The notes below the pieces were generated by a model. It was not told the origin of the DNA, did no database searches, and saw nothing but the letters and a program-made list of their open reading frames with translations. 64,000 nucleotides of DNA from Tetradesmus obliquus (Eukaryota; Chlorophyta; Chlorophyceae; Sphaeropleales; Scenedesmaceae): the NCBI GenBank assembly GCA_030272155.1, contig CP126193.1, positions 124,001-188,000 of the forward strand, written 5' to 3'. This document shows, in pieces, positions 1-11,712 of this stretch. A program made the translations under genes and the position numbers. Position 1 is the stretch's first letter. The number at the start of each line of letters is the position of its first letter.

Positions 1-1
1 C

Positions 2-679
2 GCGGTGCACTGCATCTGCCAGCGCATCCGCAGCGTGGAGGACGGCTGGAACAGGGGCATCGCGGGCTGCAGCACAGGCCTGGTGCTGGGCTGGAAGGCA
101 GGGCCCTGGTCAGCGCTGCAGTCCTGCGCCGGCATTGGCCTGCTGTCCGCGCTGATCGACCTGGGGGGAGGGGCAGCAGAGGCAGCAGAGGCGAGCATGC
201 TGGGCCAACTGCAGCAGGCGCAGCAGCAGTGCCAGCTGCATGATACAACAGTAGCAGGTACTCCCCTTGATTTCCTGGCACCGCTGCTGGCGTCGATAGG
301 TCGGCGGCAAACGCAGCAGCAGCGGCTTTTGCAGCAGCAGACTGTGCAGCTGCAGCAGGACACGGTTCAGCCTGGCAGCAGCAGCAGCAATCCTGCAGGC
401 TGGCAGTTTGGGCAGCAGCATCTACAGCAGCAAGCACTTGCAGTGTTTCAGGCAAACGGCCTGCAGCCTGCTGTGCGGCAGCTCAACGCAGCAGCACAGC
501 TGCTGGTGGCAGCTCCCCCGCTGGCATTTTTGAGTGCCTGCTGCAGCAGCCCAGCAACGCCAGACCAGCCGCTGTCACGAGCAGCGGCCGCAGCAGGAGG
601 GCACGTGCACGCAGTGGATGCTTGTGCAGTAGCAGCTGCAGATGTGCTGGTTGGTAGGAGGAACGGCAGGCGGCACTGA
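2..679 (+). CDS. Tim17/Tim22/Tim23 (PRAT) family protein, 5'-truncated
   Basis: This is the 3' part of a gene whose beginning lies left of the window; the frame is open from the second base. The first ~55 residues carry the Gly-rich membrane segment of Tim17/22/23 proteins: a charged stretch, then AGCSTG, a Gly-Trp-Lys loop, AGPWSALQSCAG and a helix ending in ALIDL. Members of this family are channel subunits of mitochondrial or plastid envelope translocases. The last ~170 residues are Gln/Ala/Leu-rich low-complexity sequence, which is not typical of core Tim17/22/23 and looks like CAG-repeat growth. I cannot tell Tim22 from another PRAT member without the N-terminus. TGTAA motifs at 915 and 1374 are candidate 3' ends. 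Confidence 0.72.
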   Translation, partial: AVHCICQRIRSVEDGWNRGIAGCSTGLVLGWKAGPWSALQSCAGIGLLSALIDLGGGAAEAAEASMLGQLQQAQQQCQLHDTTVAGTPLDFLAPLLASIGRRQTQQQRLLQQQTVQLQQDTVQPGSSSSNPAGWQFGQQHLQQQALAVFQANGLQPAVRQLNAAAQLLVAAPPLAFLSACCSSPATPDQPLSRAAAAAGGHVHAVDACAVAAADVLVGRRNGRRH

Positions 680-1890
680 CATTGCACCAGGCAGCACAAC
701 GGACGGCTGGGATGTCCTTTGGGTGCCCTCTGGCCACCGCCGCCAGTTTACTCTGGATTGCATGCATGAGGGCTCCAGACGCAAGAGACATGGTGCCCAA
801 TCTTGCATCGTGTTCTATTGTGCGCCTCACTCTCTTTTTATTCATCACAGGCCGTGTGTTGCTTGAAAGTGTGGTGCATATTGTCTGCATATGCTGCGTG
901 GACGCACGTGCATGTGTAACTGACTGTTTTTGAAACGGCTACGACGCGTATGTGCAGTGCTGTTGATCTCACATTCATGCCAGCAGCTTCTATGCATCAC
1001 TCAGATGCATGCGCAGCCCACGGGCTGAGCAGCATTGTGTTGGGAGAAGTTGAGTTGAAGCTTTATTGGTGGCAGCCTAGAAGTCAGATCCTCACAGGTG
1101 CTTGGCCAAATCCCAGAGCATACATCAGGTGTCTTGAAGATGGACGCAATACGGTTGTTGCGCACATACGTGCATGTACAGCTTGCTCTGTCCTGGCACA
1201 TGCCGCTGGTGCGGTCATTGTGGCTGTCTGAAGCCATCTGAGCTGACGACTGGACCCACTGGGCATGGCATGTGCAACTCTCTTCATGGCCTGGTGAAAG
1301 TTGTCTCAGCGGATTTCTTGCATGCAGCATGGTACCTATAGTTTCGCTGGCGCAGGTGTACAGACGTATGCAATGTAAAGTACCCTCCTTTTCAAGTCAC
1401 CAAGTTTTCAGCACCGTGGCTGTTAGATAACCTGTGTGATGGTTACATAACTCCGCCCATGCACGTTGAAACCCTTAACACCAATGGGCGACCAACATTG
1501 GCCAGCAAGCACAAAACAGCACACCATAGCTGTCAGCAGGTTCTTGACTCCGCTAGCCACTGCTGCTTGTCCCTATCTACTAGATAGGTGTTGAACACCC
1601 AATGCCGCCGTTACTACAGTGATCTTATAAAATGCATGAAGTCTACCCTCTGAAACATCTTGATTCAACACGCAGTTGTCAGTTCTTCCTTGTGTGCACA
1701 CACAAACATACCACCCCACAGTGTATGATTATTCCAGCCATATGCAGCCCTCCAGAAATTCGGCAAACACGGATTCCAGCACAGGCCAAGCCGCCAGGCT
1801 GGCTGGGCTTGGTGCAGCTGCAAGTGGTGTCACCACCTGCAGCGTGCATTGCAGCTTGCTAGCAGCAAGGCTGTGTGTGCTGGGCCTGGC
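680..1890. other. Intergenic: convergent 3' regions of the Tim-family gene and the Cys-rich gene
   Basis: No recognisable coding sequence. TGTAA motifs at 915-919 and 1374-1378 fit 3' ends of the + strand gene. The reverse-strand TGTAA at 1447-1443 fits the minus-strand gene, 444 bases beyond its stop. Base composition drops toward AT-rich around 1380-1660, as in other spacers here. Confidence 0.6.
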
Positions 1891-3682
1891 TCAGTAGCCG
1901 GAGCCGTTATCCTCCAGGTCGTTGGTCTTCCTGGGGCGCAGCAGCTCGCCCCAGTCGCTGCTGTCATCCAGGTCACCTGCAGCAGCGGCAGCAGCAGTGG
2001 CAACAGTGCGGTGCATGCAGCATGAGCAGTGCGGTGCATACAAATCACGTGCTTGCGCGTGCCCTTCACATACTAATAATACTGGACACATGTCATACAT
2101 GCTGCCATGTTCGCTGTCAGTTGCTGCGTCGGCTGCAGTGGCAGACAAAACAGGCTAGCGGCAGCCACGGCAGGCCTATCCCCCAAGCGTGAACATGCAT
2201 CCTATGCTGGCTGAGCCTCACATCAGCTGCATAAAGGCAAGCGTCGTCAGCAGAACCTCCGCACACTGGCTTGAGCACAACTACGGCCACCTGCGGCGCA
2301 ACCACTGCGCCAACCCCAAGCCCAGTGCCCGCCAAGTCACTCACCCATGGTCTTGCTCATGAGGCTTCCAAACAGCTGCGGCACGCTGGTGGCAGCGGGC
2401 AGGTCAGCGTCAGCCAGCGCCTGGGGGTCCAGCCTCAGCCCAGCCAGGTACAGCGGGTCGGGCAGGCGCGGCAGGATGGACATGATGCGCTCCCCGAGCT
2501 TGCCGATGGTGGCGGCAACGTCAACGGGCGGCAGCGCGGCAGTCGTGTTGAGGTTGCGCAGCAGCTCGCCGACGCTGCTGATGTTGAGCTTGGCGAGTTC
2601 GGCCGGGTTGAAGCTCTCCACGTTGAGCTGCTTGGCCAGCTCAGCCAGGCTGGAGACATTGGCGGCGCGCTGCGCGAGCTCGGTGAGGTTGAGGCCCTTG
2701 GCCAGGTCCTGCAGGCTGGGCAGCTTAGGAGGGGTGGGGAGGGCACCCTGCGCACCGTCACCGCGGCTGATGAGGCCGGTGATGCCATCGCTGAAGCGTG
2801 CCGCGGGGCCGCGCAGCAGGCCGGGCGCTGCGCTGGAGCCCATGTCGTCCATGGCCGCGATGCGCGCCTCGTCCACGCGCTCGCGCGCGCCGCGCAGCGC
2901 GTCCTGGATGTCTGACAGCGTCACGTCCAGGCCCGGCAGGGTGGGCTCGGGCACTGCCTCAGGGTCCTTGGGGTCCACTGCGGGGAGGGGTGGGGTGGGG
3001 GTGGGGGTGGGGGTGGGGGTGGGGGTGGGGGTGTGGGTGGGGGCAGGGGGCAGTTGCGAGGTGTTAAAGTTAGCAGGGGGCGTGCAGCAGTGTGGGCAGT
3101 GGGCAGTGTACCTGTGTGCATCACGGTGCGTGTGCGTGCTGAAGACAACGGATTTGAAGGTTGCGGCGCATGCCTGGCACTGTCATGGCAATGGACATAC
3201 ATCGCAGCACAGTTGGTTGCCCCCCACGGCTGTGCTGCTGGGCCACAGGCTGTGTGCAGCAGCAGCAGCAGCAGCAGCAGCCGGCAGTTGTCCTGCATCA
3301 GGAGCTGTACCAGAGAGAGCCGCAGCCCGCTACTCACCGCACCAGGTGTGTGCCCTGTTGGCGACCTGGCCTGAGGGGCAGGTGCTGCAGGAGCGCGAGG
3401 TGTGGCTGCCGCCTGTGATGTACTGTGTGCGGCCGCTGCACATCTTGCAGCCCACATTCACAAAGCCGGGGTCGGCGCGGGACACTGACACTTGGAAGAA
3501 ACCGGCGGCGCAGGTGCACTTGGAGCCGTCGCGTGACACGGTTGTGCCCTGGGGGCAGCGCAGGCACTCGCTGGAGACGACTGAGCCGCCTGCAGCCACC
3601 TGGGTGCCTGCGGGGCACTTGTTGCAGATGCCGTCGTTGCCCTTGCCGGCGTAGCCGGCCGCACACTCTGCAGCAGCAACCA

Positions 3683-3740
<58 letters not shown>

Positions 3741-4465
3741 ACAGCAGGAGTGGCTCTCAGCAATTGTTATGTTGGCAGGAATGCGAGGCCGGCAGGGATT
3801 ACGGTGCAGGCGCAGGCTGGAGCAGAAGAGTGTCCTGCACTTTGCAACATTTTGTTGAGCCGAATCAACAATTATGACTACACAGCCTGCTGCCAGCAAG
3901 CGTACTGCCCAGGCATTTGTAGCAGTTTGGCTGAGAACCCCGTCAGCTGAAAGCCAGCTCCTGCACGGTGATGTAATAGGAAGTGTGAGCTGTTGCTGGC
4001 ATATGGCAAGCAGCAACTGTGTCAGCTATATTTTTTATTTGTGCCAAGCCGCTGCAATGAGGGGTGCACGACTTGCTCAGCAGTGCTGGCTGCTTTTCCG
4101 TCAATTGCAGTACACCAGCTGGGTGCAGTACATCATGTGCTGGCAGCTGGTGGAGTTGCTCTGTACCGTTGCTGGCTTACGTTGTACTGAGACACCAATC
4201 GAGTGCTGCATCGTATAGGCTTATGCCCTGTCAAAGGCAAGCACTCACCGCACTTTGCGCGCGAGCTGCCCCTGTTAACAAGCCTGTAGCCCTCGCCGCA
4301 CTCATCGCACACTAGCGCCATGTCTCTCCGGCTTGCAACAGAGATGCATCCTCTCCGCCTGCAGCCATTGAAGGATGACTTCTCCGGGCATAGCTCCAGT
4401 GCCAAAGACGAGACGGCGAAGCACGCGACTATGAGCGCCACGAGCTGCTGCGTGCTGCGCGCCAT
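1891..4465 (-). CDS. Secreted cysteine-rich protein with ephrin-receptor-like/EGF-like Cys module
   Basis: Four exons: 4465-4249, 3667-3338, 2977-2345 and 1976-1891, giving 421 aa. Every intron is phase 1 with GT-AG ends, so the two inner exons are symmetric 1-1 modules. The start MARSTQQLVALIVACF is followed by a hydrophobic core and SSLALE, a good signal peptide. Residues ~25-185 are Cys-rich, with repeats of the type C-x2-C-P-x-G-T, GYAGKG and TCPSGQ that resemble ephrin-receptor-like (GCC2/GCC3) modules of secreted or surface proteins. Exon 3 (~183-393) has almost no Cys and many short amphipathic Leu/Asn blocks (LAKGLNLTELAQ, LAKLNISSV). The C-terminus is acidic. A wall or extracellular-matrix protein is the most likely role, but I do not recognise an orthologue. 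It is divergent from DVR, with 598 bases between the starts. Confidence 0.62.
2981..3051. repeat. G-rich simple repeat (GGGGTG)n in intron 2 of the Cys-rich gene
   Basis: A run of G4-5/T units occupies the end of the intron next to the exon 3 acceptor of the minus-strand gene. On the gene's sense strand it is the C-rich pyrimidine tract of that acceptor; on the + strand it has ample G-quadruplex potential. Confidence 0.9.
3685..3738. repeat. (CAG)n microsatellite in intron 1 of the Cys-rich gene
   Basis: About 17 pure CAG units on the + strand, i.e. CTG on the gene's sense strand, sitting just upstream of the exon 2 acceptor at 3668. Confidence 0.95.
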
Positions 4466-5063
4466 TTTCCTAGTCTGCACAGCGACATGTACACAAACAA
4501 ATGTTAGCATCTACAAATTTTACAGTAGTTTATGAGCATGTATGCAAACTTGACGCCAAGATCGGCAGCTGTACTGTGCTAGTGTGCTGAAGTGTATCTT
4601 CCCAGCTGACTCGTCTGAAATGCCGCTGCTTACATCAGCTACTACTAAAAACGGCATACATATAACCTACTTTGCAGGATTATGGGTGTCTGCTGCCCCA
4701 GACTTCTAGCTCCCGCTACCGGCACTTGAGGATGCGAATTTACTGTACAACTCTACAAGGGATGTGAACAAGCTAAAGCACCTTTGTTTGTATAATAGAT
4801 AGACTTGGATGATGTAAGACGGTTCCAATAGCTCTTTATACCAACAAGCACCAACCTTGTGTCACTCCAGGGTACAGGGAAGTTTGGGTGTCAGCGAAGG
4901 CCGCGAAGGTAGCACATTCAGCTGCAAATGTTACGTTTCACTCACCACTGCTCAGGATCTCTGTAGCGGCTTTCCGCACGAACAGCTCTACTCACTCCTG
5001 GCTTGGCAGCCTCCGAAACACTTTGATCTTTCGCTCAATTGTACTCTTTCAACGCAAATAAAC
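4466..5063. promoter_or_regulatory. Shared divergent upstream region, Cys-rich gene (-) / DVR (+)
   Basis: 598 bases separate the two start codons. The stretch is AT-richer than the flanking genes, has no CAG repeats and no credible ORF. AT-rich islands such as the one at 4795-4840 (tataatagat, ctttatacc) could hold core promoter elements, but no site can be assigned with confidence. Confidence 0.4.
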
Positions 5064-8000
5064 ATGCTGAGCCAGCAATCAACGCGGTCGCTGCGGTCAT
5101 GCCGAGAACATGCATCTGGTAGAGCAGCAACCAAGTTAGTGAGGGTGCAGGCATTCAAGGTGAGTAGTGGACGTCAAACTTTAGGATGTGACCTTTTATT
5201 GCTAACTATATCAGTAAATGTCACGACCTGCTGCGGCTGACCGCCACATGTGCATGGTGTGTGCCTGCTGCACTAGCGCCCAACGTCAGCATGCTGTGGT
5301 CTCCATACAGCATCTGATAACACCAGTTGAGTGTTGCTGGGTACAATTCGATGGTTACATGTCTTATGCAACTGCTCATGCTCTCCTGAACCAATGCATG
5401 GTTGGTGCCTGCTCTTTCTGGCGCAGCCTGCTAGCACTGCAGCAGCAGCTTCACGCAGCAGCAGCAGCCCAGTTGTGCAGCTGCACAGGCAACAGCAGCT
5501 GCCTGTAGTCAGCAGCAGGCAGAGCAGCGTGGCAGTGCACGCCAGCAGCAGCAGCGCTGTTGCTGCCAGCCAGGCGTACAGGTCCAAGCCCGCCAACCAG
5601 GTCAATGTGCTGGTGGTGGGGCCCACCGGCTACATCGGCAGGTGAGCAGCGCAGCACACGCAACAGCATGCAGCGGTGGGAAGAAGCATGCTGTGCTTCA
5701 CTTGGCTTTGCTGCACCCTGGCAGCTCAGCAGACAGTTCCGGCCAGCAGCGCAGCACAGGAGACCACGCGGCTACACACCCGCCCCCCGTCACCACCTGC
5801 TCTCTGTGTGGCTTGATGCGTCTTCACCTTCACAGCTCTGACTCATGCAGAAGCGACCCAGGCATGCATGCCGCACACACATGCATGCAGTAGCAGCGCA
5901 GGCACTCATGTATCAACCACTGAGAGTGCCTTGGCCTAACCCCCACCCGTGCCAGGTTTGTGACCAAGGAGCTCATCGCGCGCGGCTACAACGTGATCGC
6001 GTTTGCGCGCGAGCAGGCGGGCATCAAGGGCAAGATGGGCAAGGAGGACACCAAAAAGGTGAGGGGAGGGGGGGGGGCGCCGCAGCGGCAGCAGCAGTGA
6101 GGCCACGCAGCATGAAATTCCGGCCGCCAGGGTTGTGGCAGATGCACATTCACATCCCACGCACACACAGTGAAGAGCAGCACCTGCAGCAGCAGGAGCC
6201 GCAGAGACGCAGCAGGCATGCATGCACCAAGAAGGGGACACACAGTGCATGGCAGCAGCAGTAAGGCTGCACAGCAGCACGGCGCGGCTGCCAGCACTGC
6301 TGCAGAAGCGATTCAGCAGCAACAGCGAGGGCTGAGCCTGCAGCAACAGGAGTTGCAGAGACGCAGCAGGCATGCGCGGGCAGGTGGCGGCTGCCGGCAT
6401 TGTGCTCATGCAGCGGCAGCAGCAGCAGCAGGAGCAGCAGCAGCAATGGCAGGACGACAGTGCTCACTGTCGCCCCTGCAACGGCAGCAGCCAGCGCTGA
6501 GCTTCAAGGCGGAGCAGCAGGCAGCAGCAGGGCAGCAGCAGCCGTGGAGCTTGGCGCCAGCGCAGGCAGGCAGGGGCTCCAGGACAGGCACGGCCCACAG
6601 GCCACCAGGCGTGCCGCCCACAGCCTGCTGCGTGCTGCATGCATGGCCGTTGCGCCGCAGCAATGCATTCGCGCAGGCCGTGCTGCTGCCGTGTGAGGCA
6701 CGCCGTCTGCGCTGTTTGCATGCCAGCGGACTCAAACGTCTGCGCCCACTTGCTGCTGCCGCTGCTGCTGCTGCTGCAGGAGCTGCCAGGCGCGCAGGTG
6801 GTGTTTGGCGACGTGACCAACCTGCAGTCGCTGCGTGACACCGCGTTTGCGCAGCCTGTGGACGTGGTGGTCAGCTGCCTGGCCAGCAGGACGGGCGGCA
6901 AGAAGGACAGCTGGGCCATCGACTACCAGGTGACTTGGTTAAGAGCACACGGCATTGCCGAGAGTGAGGCGGCAACCTAGTAGGAGAGCTCGCACTGCAG
7001 TGGCTGCCAGGTGGGGTGGCAGCAGCAGCAGCAGCAGCAGCAGGCGCCAGCCACAGGCAGCCAGGATACAATGCTTGTGAGGGGTGCACTGTGAGTTGCC
7101 AGCCCGGCTGCTGGTGTGCAAGGTCCTCAGCATGCAGCCGCGGCCATGAGTGCTGCCCGCAGCCAACGGTGCTGTACTGCCTGCTCATGCTGTGCTGCAT
7201 GCGCTGCGCGCCGTTGACTGCTGCTGTCCATGCAGGCCACCAAGAACGTGCTGGACGTTGCGCGTGAGCGCGGGGCCAGCCACTTTGTGCTGCTGAGCGC
7301 CATCTGTGTGCAGAAGCCACTGCTGGAGTTCCAGCGCGCCAAGCTGCAGCTGGAGGCAGACCTGCAGGTGGGTAAGGGGGGGGGGCAGTAGGGCTCGCAA
7401 GGGGCTTGTAAGGCTGCTGCTGAAAGTGGTTGCACACATTCGCAGCTGGAGACGGACCTGCAGGTGGGTAGGGCGGGGGGCAGCAGGGCTCGCAAGGGGC
7501 TTGTAAGGCTGCTGCTGAAAGTGGTTGCACACATTCGCAGCTGGCGACGGACCCCCCCCCCCCCCCCCCCACCCCCCATCCCCCCACCTGCAGGTGGGCC
7601 TCCTGGGGGCGGTGGTAGGGTTCAGCCGGGAGCTGGTGGCCAGGGTTCACAGGGCTTGTGTGTGGCTGCTGCGATAACAGGATGGATGCAGCTGCAGCAG
7701 CAGGTAGTGCCGCGGATGGGTTCCCTGGGGCCCCAGTGCATGCTGCGGTCATGCCGGTGCCATCGCCCTCTGCTTGGCGGCGTCACTTATGTCCTGCGTA
7801 CTGGCTGCACCCCTGCTTGGCTGCTGCTGCTGCTGCTTTATCAGGCTGCTGGCGACATCAGCTACAGCATCGTGCGTCCCACCGCCTTCTTCAAGAGCCT
7901 GGCTGGGCAGGTGGAGCTGGTGAAGCAGGGCAAGCCGTACGTCATGTTTGGTGACGGCAACCTGGCCTCGTGCAAGCCCATCAGCGAGCAGGACCTGGCG

Positions 8001-8583
8001 CGATTCATGGCAGACTGCATCACAGGTGGGTGTAGAGGGGTGCCATGCAGGTGTTCTGAACATGCCAAATGTCAACACCATATGGTGGCGGGCCGCTTGC
8101 TGCACTTGCCTGGCTGTCAATGCTTGCTGAATCACATGCACTAGCACGCAACCCATGCTGCTGCTGTTGACAGAGAGAATGTGTGTTGCATGCAAGCATT
8201 CTGATCACACTCAACCGAACTGGGCGTCAAAATTTAGCTTACTAGGAATGCAATTATCTAAAAGGTGCTTCGTGGTGCTGGCTGCAGATGCTGACAAGGC
8301 CAATGCGGTGCTGCCCATCGGTGGCCCTGGCAAGGCGCTGTCAGCCAAGGCGCAGGCAGACATCCTGTTCAGGTGGGTGGGTGGGGCGGCGGGGCTGTAG
8401 ATGTAGAGTTTACATGAGTTTCCATTGAACATGTAAGCACCTGGCTGGCTGTGTGTCCAGCTGAGTACGTGCTGCACACGCCAGTGTGGCAGCTCACATG
8501 CGCTGCTGTGGCCACTGACAGCTCACAGCCTCGGCAGCTGTCGGACATGCCTGGAAGCTGCCTTGGCGCCACTCCTCACCACA

Positions 8584-8641
<58 letters not shown>

Positions 8642-9356
8642 CTGACGGGGCTGCCTCCCAAGTACTTCCCCGTGCCCATTGCGCTCATGGACGGCATCAT
8701 CGGCATCTTTGACTTCCTGGCCAAGATCTTCCCAGCGCTGGAGGTGCGGCTGGTGCAGCTGCATTATTGTTCATTAAGGCAATGAGTGTGCTCTGGTTGT
8801 TATGATTGATGGCTGCGGCAGGCTGCAGGGCAGAGGCGAAGGATGCGTCATCTGCTGCACGGCGCAACCCTGGGGTTGCTGGCTGACCAGCGTGTAGCTG
8901 ACCTGCTGCTGAATGCGTGTCACCAGTAGGGGCCACTCCTTGCATGCGGCCACTGATGCCCTGACAACTGCTCGGCAGGCAGTGCTGCATCTGGAGTCAG
9001 CCACATCCTCGTCGCATGCACTGCACAGCGCCCACGTTTGCCTCCTTGCATGCACGCCCCACCCTTGCTTGCGCACGCTAGCATTGGCATGTTGCTGCCG
9101 GCGCTCATGTTCCGCACCGGCTGCTGCTGCTGCTGCTGGCGCCGCCTTGCAGGACTCTGCGGAGTTTGGCAAGATCGGGCGCTACTACGCTGCTGAGTCC
9201 ATGCTGCTGTGGGACGAGAAGCGCGGCGTGTATGACGCGGATGCCACGCCCAGCTACGGCACTGACACGCTGGAGGGCTTCTTCCAGAAGGCGCTCACTG
9301 AGGGGCTCAAGGGCCAGGAGCTGGGTGACCAGGCCGTGTTTGGCGTGGGCGAATGA
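5064..9356 (+). CDS. DVR: 3,8-divinyl (proto)chlorophyllide a 8-vinyl reductase, plastid
   Basis: This enzyme uses NADPH to reduce the 8-vinyl group of divinyl (proto)chlorophyllide to ethyl, a late plastid step of chlorophyll synthesis. Nine exons: 5064-5159, 5427-5641, 5956-6058, 6780-6929, 7236-7367, 7845-8025, 8288-8372, 8641-8743 and 9153-9356, giving 422 aa (Arabidopsis DVR is about 417). The Rossmann motif [12 protein letters not shown] is at 93-104, followed by [72 protein letters not shown] and [12 protein letters not shown], all family hallmarks in order. The first ~85 residues are Ser/Ala/Arg-rich, a plausible transit peptide. Exon 1 was chosen because its phase-0 GTGAGT donor joins the CAG|CCT acceptor in frame, and it is the least certain part. 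Intron 5 holds three tandem copies of the exon 5 end. Confidence 0.95.
7346..7600 (+). repeat. Tandem duplication of DVR exon 5 end plus donor (3 copies, 95-96 bp)
   Basis: The unit starts with GCAGCTGGAG, covers the last 18 coding bases of exon 5 and the GTGGGT donor, and runs ~70 bases into the intron. Copies start at 7346, 7442 and 7537. Copy 2 keeps CAG before and GTGGGT after an 18-nt block (7446-7463) that would read LETDLQ. Copy 3 is split by a C-tract at about 7552-7585, before a final CCTGCAG|GTGGG. Confidence 0.9.
8585..8637 (+). repeat. (CTG)17 at the DVR exon 8 acceptor
   Basis: A pure CTG run leads straight into CCAG| at 8640, so the repeat serves as the pyrimidine tract of this 3' splice site. 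Confidence 0.95.
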
Positions 9357-10250
9357 AGGGACGCCCTTTCATCGTCGACAGCCTGCCTGGAGCAGTAGCA
9401 CAGAGAGCAGCGCGGTTTGTGGGTGGTTAGGACCAGCCCAGCTGGTGCAGCGACGCTGGGATGCAAGTGGAGAGGTGGTGTTGAGTTGAGAGTGTACATT
9501 TCAGTGTGGTTGTATAGAGAGTGTGATTGATGCTGGAAGCGCATGCAGTGGAGGGCAGGTGAACTGGGTAACACACGCCGGTTTCTTTGCGTCCCGCATT
9601 GCGCACCTGAAAGCTGCCTTGTGGATGCATGGTGCACAGCTGGCAGCGCCCCCAACACAGGGCTCTTGCTCTGACCTGGTGCACTAGCTCCACTCACTGT
9701 GTTCACGTCAGCTGGTGCCACCAGCCGTGATATGCAAGCCACCTGGCTTGTGAGTTACGCAGGTCAGAAAATCGCCTGTCAGGCTAGCCTCCCCACTGAG
9801 CAGCATTGGCTGCTGTAAACGTTCAGATGGACACAATCGAACTCACTGATATTGATCAGTACAGACGTTTGCCCGGAGAGCTGCAGCACGTGTCTTTCCC
9901 TGTGGCTGGCATATGCAGGTGCCAAGTCCCTCCTGCAGATGTACAGCCACCCATGTGGTAATACCGTGTTCACGGCATGTCACGCCATGCAGGCCTTGTA
10001 CCGAACTTCTACTAGCCAGATTTAATTCGTTTCTCGAGTCTGTGACGCACCTCTATACAGCGGCTTCTCACCTGCTGTGCATGACTTTGGTGGTGGACCT
10101 AGCGGTGTGTGAGATCGGCATAAACTATTGGTTTGAGGGTGATTTGTTTGTGCTATAATTAGTTTTTTGTACAGCACAAGTCAATGCGTGGTAGAAAAGC
10201 ATTGGTGGTGTGCTGAGTGACCAGGAGGCGCTCGTGCCCACACCCGGTTG
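9357..10250 (+). other. DVR 3' region and spacer before the PPR gene
   Basis: No coding signal. A TGTAA motif at 9814-9818, about 460 bases after the DVR stop, is the best candidate polyadenylation signal. The rest up to 10250 is AT-richer sequence, presumably the PPR gene's promoter and 5' leader. Confidence 0.5.
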
Positions 10251-11673
10251 ATGCTATCGCAATTGCCTGAGGCGAGCCGATATACTGTCCAACAGAATAA
10301 TTCATTCGGTGGCAGCCAGTTTCTGAGGCCCAGCAAGCTCACTTGCAGCAGCAGCAGCACAGCAGTAGCACAACAGAGGAGGTCCAGCCATGTAGCTGAC
10401 TATGCCAAGGACGTGGGAGCCCTGGTCAGCGCCAACCGCATCCCTGAGGCCGTATCGCTGCTGGAGCGCTCCCTGGACAAGCAGCGCAAGCTGCATGCGC
10501 TGTCCACTGGAGACCTGTTGGAGGGTGAGCTGCAGCAGCTTGTGGCTGTGGACAGGACAGCCAGGCTACTTGCTGACACCCCATGCATGCAGCAGCTGTG
10601 CTGCTGTGCGTGTGCATGCACACGTGCATGTGATTTTGTACAGCAGCTGGGCCTCACAAGGCCTGCCAGGCTGTGACTGCTTTGGCCTGTGCTGAGCCAT
10701 GCGTTGCTGTGTGCTGCATGCCCCTGCTGCTGTCTCTGTCCTCTCCCCGCAGCGCTGTGTGAGCAGGGGCGGCATGAGACAGCCTGGCAGCTCATCCGCA
10801 GGCTGTCAGCCAGCAGCAACAGGCTGCCGCTGAAGGTGCTGCACAGGCTGCTCAAGACGGCAGGCCAGGTGCGTTGCGCGCCAGCGTTGACAGCAGCAGC
10901 GCATATGCACCAGCGGTTCGTCACACCATGGTTTTCCAGGCGGCGTCGCTCTCCTGCTACACCGAAGCATATGCCTACAGCCGAGGCAGTGGCAGGGATG
11001 CACATGTGCTACTCTGCTGTCGCCATTGCAGCAGTGCTGCAAGGGCGCACAACGCCTGCCACCACTGTCCCAGCTGCACATCTTGCCCATGCTGCTGCTT
11101 GCTGCCAGCTGCTGGCTGCTGTCAACCTTCACCTGCCCTGTGTTGCTGCTGCAGTTTGGCAGCGTGGATGACGTGCTGGCGGTCTATCAGCACCAGCAGC
11201 AGCTGTACGGCTTTGCCTCCATGGGCGTGCAGACCACGCTCATCCACGCGCTGCTCAAGGCGCACGGCAGGGGGCAGCCCGGCACGCTGCTGGCCTACGA
11301 GGCCTGGGGGCGGCTGCGGCGCAGCGGGCGGCAGCTGGACGCGCAGGCGCTGCTGGCAGGTGCGGCGGATGATGGCAGCGCAGCCGGCTGGCAAGGGTGC
11401 TGCTTGCGAGCAGCAGCAGCAGCAGCAGCGGCTGGCGGGCAGGCGCGCGGCATGGGTGGGAGTGTGTGTATGTGTGGGCAGTGTGGCATGCATTGGGCAG
11501 TGCTTGCTGTCCTGTGGTTCTGCTTGGGGTTGCGCTTGGGGCGACAGCCACGCCGCGTCAGCTGATGGTGACGCCCCTGCCATGCGCGTGTATGTGGGCG
11601 CGCATAACCCGACAATGGAAGCAGCCCAAGTTTGGCTTCGAGCTGAACATTGTGCTGCTGCTCTGTGTCCTGG

Positions 11674-11712
<39 letters not shown>

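Noticed and set aside
2347-3654. 435-codon + strand ORF opposite the Cys-rich gene
   Set aside because: It crosses two introns of the minus-strand gene, whose frame has a signal peptide, Cys modules and phase-consistent junctions; the + frame is a GC-rich shadow.
7551-7590. C-tract as an assembly gap or sequencing artefact
   Set aside because: It lies exactly where the third duplicated exon-edge copy should continue and has ordered A/T interruptions, so a real insertion or expansion is more likely, though its length is uncertain.
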